NCBI GenBank assembly: GCA_946886375.1
Contig: CAMPIL010000106.1
Span: 1 to 10,086 of the forward strand
Reading direction: 5' to 3'
From: an uncultured Phycisphaerales bacterium
GTDB taxonomy: Bacteria; Planctomycetota; Phycisphaerae; Phycisphaerales; SM1A02
Length of the DNA: 10,086 nt
Both the position numbers and the translations under genes were made by a program. Positions within the stretch are counted from its first letter, which is position 1. Every line of letters begins with the position of its first letter. This document shows, piece by piece, positions 7,591-10,086 of this stretch. The notes below the pieces were generated by a model, which made no database searches, was not told the DNA's origin, and saw only the letters and a program-made list of their open reading frames with translations.

Positions 7591-8306
7591 AGCGAAACGC
7601 GCTGCTGGCGGCGTTGGGGTTGTCGCTGCTGTTCAACATCTTTGTGCTGGTCGGCTTCATGCAGTCGCGGTCAAAGACAGCCCAGGCGGCTGATGAACCC
7701 AAACGCCTGGAGCAACTCGCGCGCGACCTGAACCTCAATGATTCGCAGGCGCAATTGATGCAGCGGCTGCGCGAAGATCAGCGGCGGCAGTCGGCATTGA
7801 TCGATGAGAACGTCGCGGTCGTCCGGCAGGAGATTGCAGCGGAATTGCGCAAGGCTTCGCCCGACCTGGATCGCCTTCGCACGCTGGTGGATCAGGAGGC
7901 GGACTTGTATCGCCAGCGGCGGCAGATCAACGCCGAGTTGTACAGCCGTTTCGTCGGCGGCTTGTCGCCGGCGCAGCGCCAGACGCTGGGCCAGCGCGCC
8001 GATCACCCCGCCCGCACGCCGCAGGTGCCCCACCGCATCCTCGAGCGGTTCGACCGCGATCACAACGGCCGGCTTGAACCCGAAGAATGGCAGTGGGCGC
8101 GGCAGGAAATGGAGCGAAGGCGGCGCGACTTTCCCCAGCCGCCGCGCCCAAACTTCAACTGGCGAGAGTTCGACGCCAACCGCGATGGCCGTCTGGATGA
8201 ATCGGAAATTGCAGCGATGGAACGGTCGCGCCCCCAGCGGCCGCGCCCGCCCGCCGATCAGCCGCGAGGCGAATCTGCTGAGGGTGTTTCGCCCTCGGAG
8301 GAATGA
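7587..8306 (+). CDS. Exported CpxP/CnrX-like metal-sensor protein with two EF-hands
   Basis: This 239-residue protein has an N-terminal signal or anchor helix (KRNALLAALGLSLLFNIFVLVGF, 2-24) with no obvious lipobox. The helical region at about 38-137 includes LARDLNLNDSQAQLMQRLREDQRRQ and GLSPAQRQTL, the pattern of the heavy-metal-resistance/CpxP superfamily. These periplasmic four-helix sensors or chaperones include CnrX. Two canonical EF-hand loops follow: DRDHNGRLEPEE (156-167) and DANRDGRLDESE (196-207), each with acidic or Asn residues at positions 1, 3, 5 and 12. The tail is Pro/Arg-rich. I chose ATG 7587 rather than the in-frame ATG at 7569 because GGGGAG precedes it by about 10 bases and the signal helix then follows directly. 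Coupling to the anti-sigma gene suggests it modulates that protein in response to divalent metal or envelope stress; the ligand is not known. Confidence 0.87.
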   Translation: MKRNALLAALGLSLLFNIFVLVGFMQSRSKTAQAADEPKRLEQLARDLNLNDSQAQLMQRLREDQRRQSALIDENVAVVRQEIAAELRKASPDLDRLRTLVDQEADLYRQRRQINAELYSRFVGGLSPAQRQTLGQRADHPARTPQVPHRILERFDRDHNGRLEPEEWQWARQEMERRRRDFPQPPRPNFNWREFDANRDGRLDESEIAAMERSRPQRPRPPADQPRGESAEGVSPSEE

Positions 8307-8554
8307 GCGGCGGTCTGCACCTGCGGCTGGCTCGCCGGCCGAGGCACTTCGATCGATTGATAGCCACGATCGCGGATCCAGCGATTGAAGTATTCGCCGG
8401 CGGACTCTGCTGTGAGCAAGCCTTCATACACATAAGCCGGCACGCGCATGTAACGCCAGGCGCGTCCATTCTGGAAACTCACTGTGAGAATGCCCGTGAG
8501 CGGTTCATACGCCGCAGCCTTCAGCCACGATGAGTGAAGCGGTTTGTATTGCAT
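8258..8554 (-). CDS. KTSC-domain protein
   Basis: This small cytoplasmic protein has 98 residues. Residues 8-65 match the KTSC domain pattern: SSWLKAAAYEPLTGILTVSF, then NGRAWRYMRVPAYVYEGLL and ESAGEYFNRWIRDRGY. This approximates the family layout of a hydrophobic strand, YxYxxVP, a helix and SxGxYFN. KTSC was named for its occurrence at the C-terminus of some lysyl-tRNA synthetases; as a stand-alone protein its role is unknown. The last 28 residues are polar and Pro/Ser-rich. The gene runs convergently into the metal-sensor gene and shares 49 bases with its 3' end. A GAGGG stretch lies about 12 bases before the ATG, a little far for a strong ribosome site. It faces away from the structured intergenic region in front of cydA. 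Confidence 0.85.
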   Translation of the reverse strand: MQYKPLHSSWLKAAAYEPLTGILTVSFQNGRAWRYMRVPAYVYEGLLTAESAGEYFNRWIRDRGYQSIEVPRPASQPQVQTAAHSSEGETPSADSPRG

Positions 8555-8670
8555 GGGCCCGGAAATCCCTCTCTGAAAATCTGTCTGCAGCTCTGTCTGA
8601 GTTTAGGCGCATTCCGGCCCGCTCAGGCGAGGCGTTCACAACTGAAACACATCAAACGCGCGGCGAACCA

Positions 8671-8747
8671 CGGGCAAGCACGCGGTCACAACTATTTCAA
8701 AATTTGTACAAATTTTGAAATAGTCAGGACCGCGAACCGCGTGCCCG
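8671..8747. repeat. 34-bp perfect palindrome nested in GC-rich inverted arms
   Basis: The core at 8691-8724 is a perfect palindrome with a 17-base half actatttcaaaatttgt. It has only six G/C bases in 34 within GC-rich DNA. After a 3x3 mismatch, cgcggtc (8681-8687) pairs with gaccgcg (8728-8734). In another register gcacgcggt (8678-8686) pairs with accgcgtgc (8736-8744). The outer cgggca (8671-8676) pairs with tgcccg (8742-8747). The whole could form a long cruciform or RNA hairpin. It may be a protein-binding site, a small mobile palindromic element or a 3'/5' RNA structure. Confidence 0.9.
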
Positions 8748-8828
8748 CTACGGCTTCGTTCTCCAGCCGTGCCTGCCTCGGCCATTGCTGGCCCAGCCAT
8801 TGCCGTCCCAGTCACCGCAGTCACAGCC

Positions 8829-8875
8829 ATCGCAATCACAGCCACATCGCAATCACAGCAATCGCAATCACAGCT
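8829..8875. repeat. Three copies of a 15-bp repeat
   Basis: The unit atcgcaatcacagc plus one variable base occurs at 8829-8843, 8846-8860 and 8861-8875. Two bases separate the first pair and the second pair is directly adjacent. Diverged relatives (cagccattgc, cagtcaccg) extend the pattern back to about 8785. There is no spacer structure like a CRISPR array. Copy-number variation by slippage is likely. Confidence 0.85.
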
Positions 8876-8907
8876 ATTGTGGATGTGCGTGCGTCACGCT
8901 CGCGTGG

Positions 8908-8927
8908 TTCGGTTGTATTCGGTTGTA
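8908..8927. repeat. Tandem duplication of a 10-bp motif upstream of cydA
   Basis: ttcggttgta occurs twice head to tail with no spacer. The 10-bp period, about one helical turn, would place two protein contacts on the same DNA face, as for response-regulator sites. It ends one base before TTGACG (8929-8934). Regulatory function is an inference. Confidence 0.55.
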
Positions 8928-9060
8928 GTTGACGGAGCGGTTCTGTTGGGGCTGTCTGATTCGCTTGTCTGTTTCGCGGGCGCACCTTCCACCAGATCGC
9001 GAACTAGAATCGCCCGCCCGCGAATCGTTCATCGTTCTTGCTCGCACACGGAGCGCTTGC

Positions 9061-10086
9061 ATGGATGACCTGCTGTACGCCCGCCTGCAGATGGCGATCA
9101 GTCTGGGCTTTCACATTGTCTTCGCATCCATCGGCATCGCGATGCCGCTGTTGATGGTGCTGGCGGAATGGCGCTGGATACGCACCGGCTCAGCCGCGCT
9201 GCGCGAACTCAGTAAACACTGGGCCAAAGGCACCGCCATCTTCTTTGCGGTGGGCGCGGTCTCCGGCACGGTGCTTTCTTTCGAACTCGGGCTTCTCTGG
9301 CCTCGCTTCATGCAGTACGCCGGCGGCATCATCGGCCTGCCGTTCGGCCTGGAAGGTCTTGCGTTCTTCACCGAAGCCATCTTCCTCGGCGTGTACCTCT
9401 ACGCGTGGGACAAGGTCAATCGCTGGATGCATCTGGCTTCGGGCGCGATCGTTGCGATCAGCGGCGCGATGTCGGCCCTCTTCGTGATCATGGCGAACGC
9501 GTGGATGAACGCGCCCGCGGGGTTTGATTTCGACCCGGTCACGCGCGAGTTCTCCAACATCGATCCCATCGCCGCGATGTTCAACCCCGCGTGGAAGGCC
9601 CAGGTCGTGCACATGCTGGTCGCGGCGTACATGGCCACGGCATTCGCGGTGGCCGGCGTGCACGCGCTGCAACTGCTGCGCGGCCGGCACACGGAATTCA
9701 ACCGCGTCGCGCTTTTCCTGGCCATGATCACCGCCTTGCCCATGACGCTGGTCCAGCCGCTGGTCGGCGACTGGGCCGCCACCGTGGTGGCGCTGAATCA
9801 ACCGGCGAAACTCGCCGCGATGGAAGGGCAGTTCGCCACCGAACGCCACGCCCCCTTGCGCATCGGCGGCCTGCCGAATGTCGCCACAGGCTCAACCGAT
9901 TACGCCATCGAGATTCCCGGATTTCTCAGTTATCTCGCCTACGGCGATTTCGATGCGGAAGTGAAGGGGTTGAACGATTTCCCGCGCGATGAATGGCCGC
10001 CCGTGTTGATCACGCACATCGCTTTTCAACTGATGGTGGCGTTCGGCACGATCATGATCTGCGTATCGGCGTGGTGGGCGCTCGCG
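9061..10086 (+). CDS. cydA: Cytochrome bd ubiquinol oxidase subunit I (5' part)
   Basis: The first 342 codons are present and the gene runs off the window end. This integral membrane subunit carries haems b558, b595 and d and oxidises quinol while oxygen is reduced to water. The ARLQMAISLGFHIVFA start has His18, the high-spin haem ligand (E. coli His19). GLEGLAFFTEAIFLG has Glu98 and Glu105, matching the conserved Glu99/Glu107. His184 in QVVHMLVAAY corresponds to the b558 ligand His186. QPAKLAAMEGQF has Lys250 and Glu255, matching the quinol-site Lys252/Glu257. The segment after it is short before the next helix (ITHIAFQLMVAFGTIM), so this looks like a short Q-loop (CioA-like) form. The b558 Met ligand and GWxxxE motif lie beyond the window. 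GGAG (9050-9053) seven bases before the ATG supports the start. cydB is expected downstream. Confidence 0.96.
   Translation, partial: MDDLLYARLQMAISLGFHIVFASIGIAMPLLMVLAEWRWIRTGSAALRELSKHWAKGTAIFFAVGAVSGTVLSFELGLLWPRFMQYAGGIIGLPFGLEGLAFFTEAIFLGVYLYAWDKVNRWMHLASGAIVAISGAMSALFVIMANAWMNAPAGFDFDPVTREFSNIDPIAAMFNPAWKAQVVHMLVAAYMATAFAVAGVHALQLLRGRHTEFNRVALFLAMITALPMTLVQPLVGDWAATVVALNQPAKLAAMEGQFATERHAPLRIGGLPNVATGSTDYAIEIPGFLSYLAYGDFDAEVKGLNDFPRDEWPPVLITHIAFQLMVAFGTIMICVSAWWALA

Larger units (their letters stand above)
8555..9060. other. Structured 506-bp divergent intergenic region
   Basis: No open frame here has credible protein composition; the few that exist translate the repeats into low-complexity strings. 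It separates the minus-strand KTSC gene from cydA. It contains a CTGTCTG heptamer twice (8581 and 8593), the nested palindrome at 8671-8747, the 15-bp repeats at 8829-8875, and the 10-bp duplication at 8908-8927. A TTGACG hexamer at 8929-8934 could be a -35 box but has no good partner at 16-18 bases. TAGAAT at 9005-9010 is a possible -10 for cydA without a good -35. Confidence 0.6.

Noticed and set aside
8829..8875. Possible CRISPR array
   Set aside because: The repeats are only 15 bp, directly adjacent or 2 bp apart, with no unique spacers and no cas genes.
8530..8932. Open frames within the repeat-rich intergenic region
   Set aside because: They mainly translate the palindrome and tandem repeats into low-complexity strings, and they have no ribosome site or domain.
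9190..9849. Minus-strand open frame opposite cydA
   Set aside because: It is a shadow of cydA, whose haem and quinol residues are all in the plus-strand frame.

Overview
The window looks like chromosomal DNA of a GC-rich Gram-negative bacterium. The GC-rich codon use, the LAEDGPDN receiver motif in the hybrid kinase, the zinc-finger anti-sigma/EF-hand metal-sensor pair and the KTSC protein would all fit Planctomycetota, perhaps Phycisphaerae. That placement is an inference from protein style; there is no rRNA or other marker here. No complete new multi-gene system is evident. The window is mostly housekeeping and signalling genes with one small accessory patch.

Layout. At 1-62 there is probably the tail of a + strand gene. 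It converges on a membrane-bound hybrid histidine kinase (138-2153, minus) that ends at a clear hairpin terminator (90-114). Divergent from the kinase is dihydrolipoyl dehydrogenase (lpdA, 2423-3922), followed by a small TPMT/TehB-like SAM methyltransferase (4061-4708). The stretch from 4798 to about 5850 is an accessory patch, visibly less GC-rich than its neighbours. It holds a minus-strand HicB/HicA-like toxin-antitoxin pair (5390-4798) and the frameshifted C-terminal remnant of an IS1-family transposase (about 5850-5578). The remnant does not appear as an open reading frame and was found by translating across frames.

At 5929-6882 is an ArsR-type winged-helix regulator fused to a class I SAM-dependent methyltransferase domain. 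A perfect 18-bp dyad lies in front of it, and a possible -10 element sits so close to the ATG that the transcript may be leaderless. Next come two translationally coupled genes (ATGA overlap). One encodes a zinc-finger (ZAS-type) membrane anti-sigma factor (7072-7590). The other encodes an exported CpxP/CnrX-like metal-sensor protein with two C-terminal EF-hands (7587-8306). Together they resemble the envelope half of an ECF-sigma metal or envelope-stress switch, but no sigma-factor gene adjoins them. A KTSC-domain protein (8258-8554, minus) overlaps the end of the sensor gene tail to tail.

The 506-bp divergent region 8555-9060 has no convincing gene but is rich in structure. It contains a perfect 34-bp AT-rich palindrome nested in GC-rich inverted arms, three copies of a 15-bp repeat, and a perfect tandem 10-bp duplication. 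It precedes cydA (9061 to the window end), the haem/quinol subunit of a cytochrome bd oxidase. The most unusual items are this intergenic region, the HicA-like protein lacking the usual catalytic histidine, the ArsR-methyltransferase fusion with its dyad, and the anti-sigma/sensor pair without an adjacent sigma factor.
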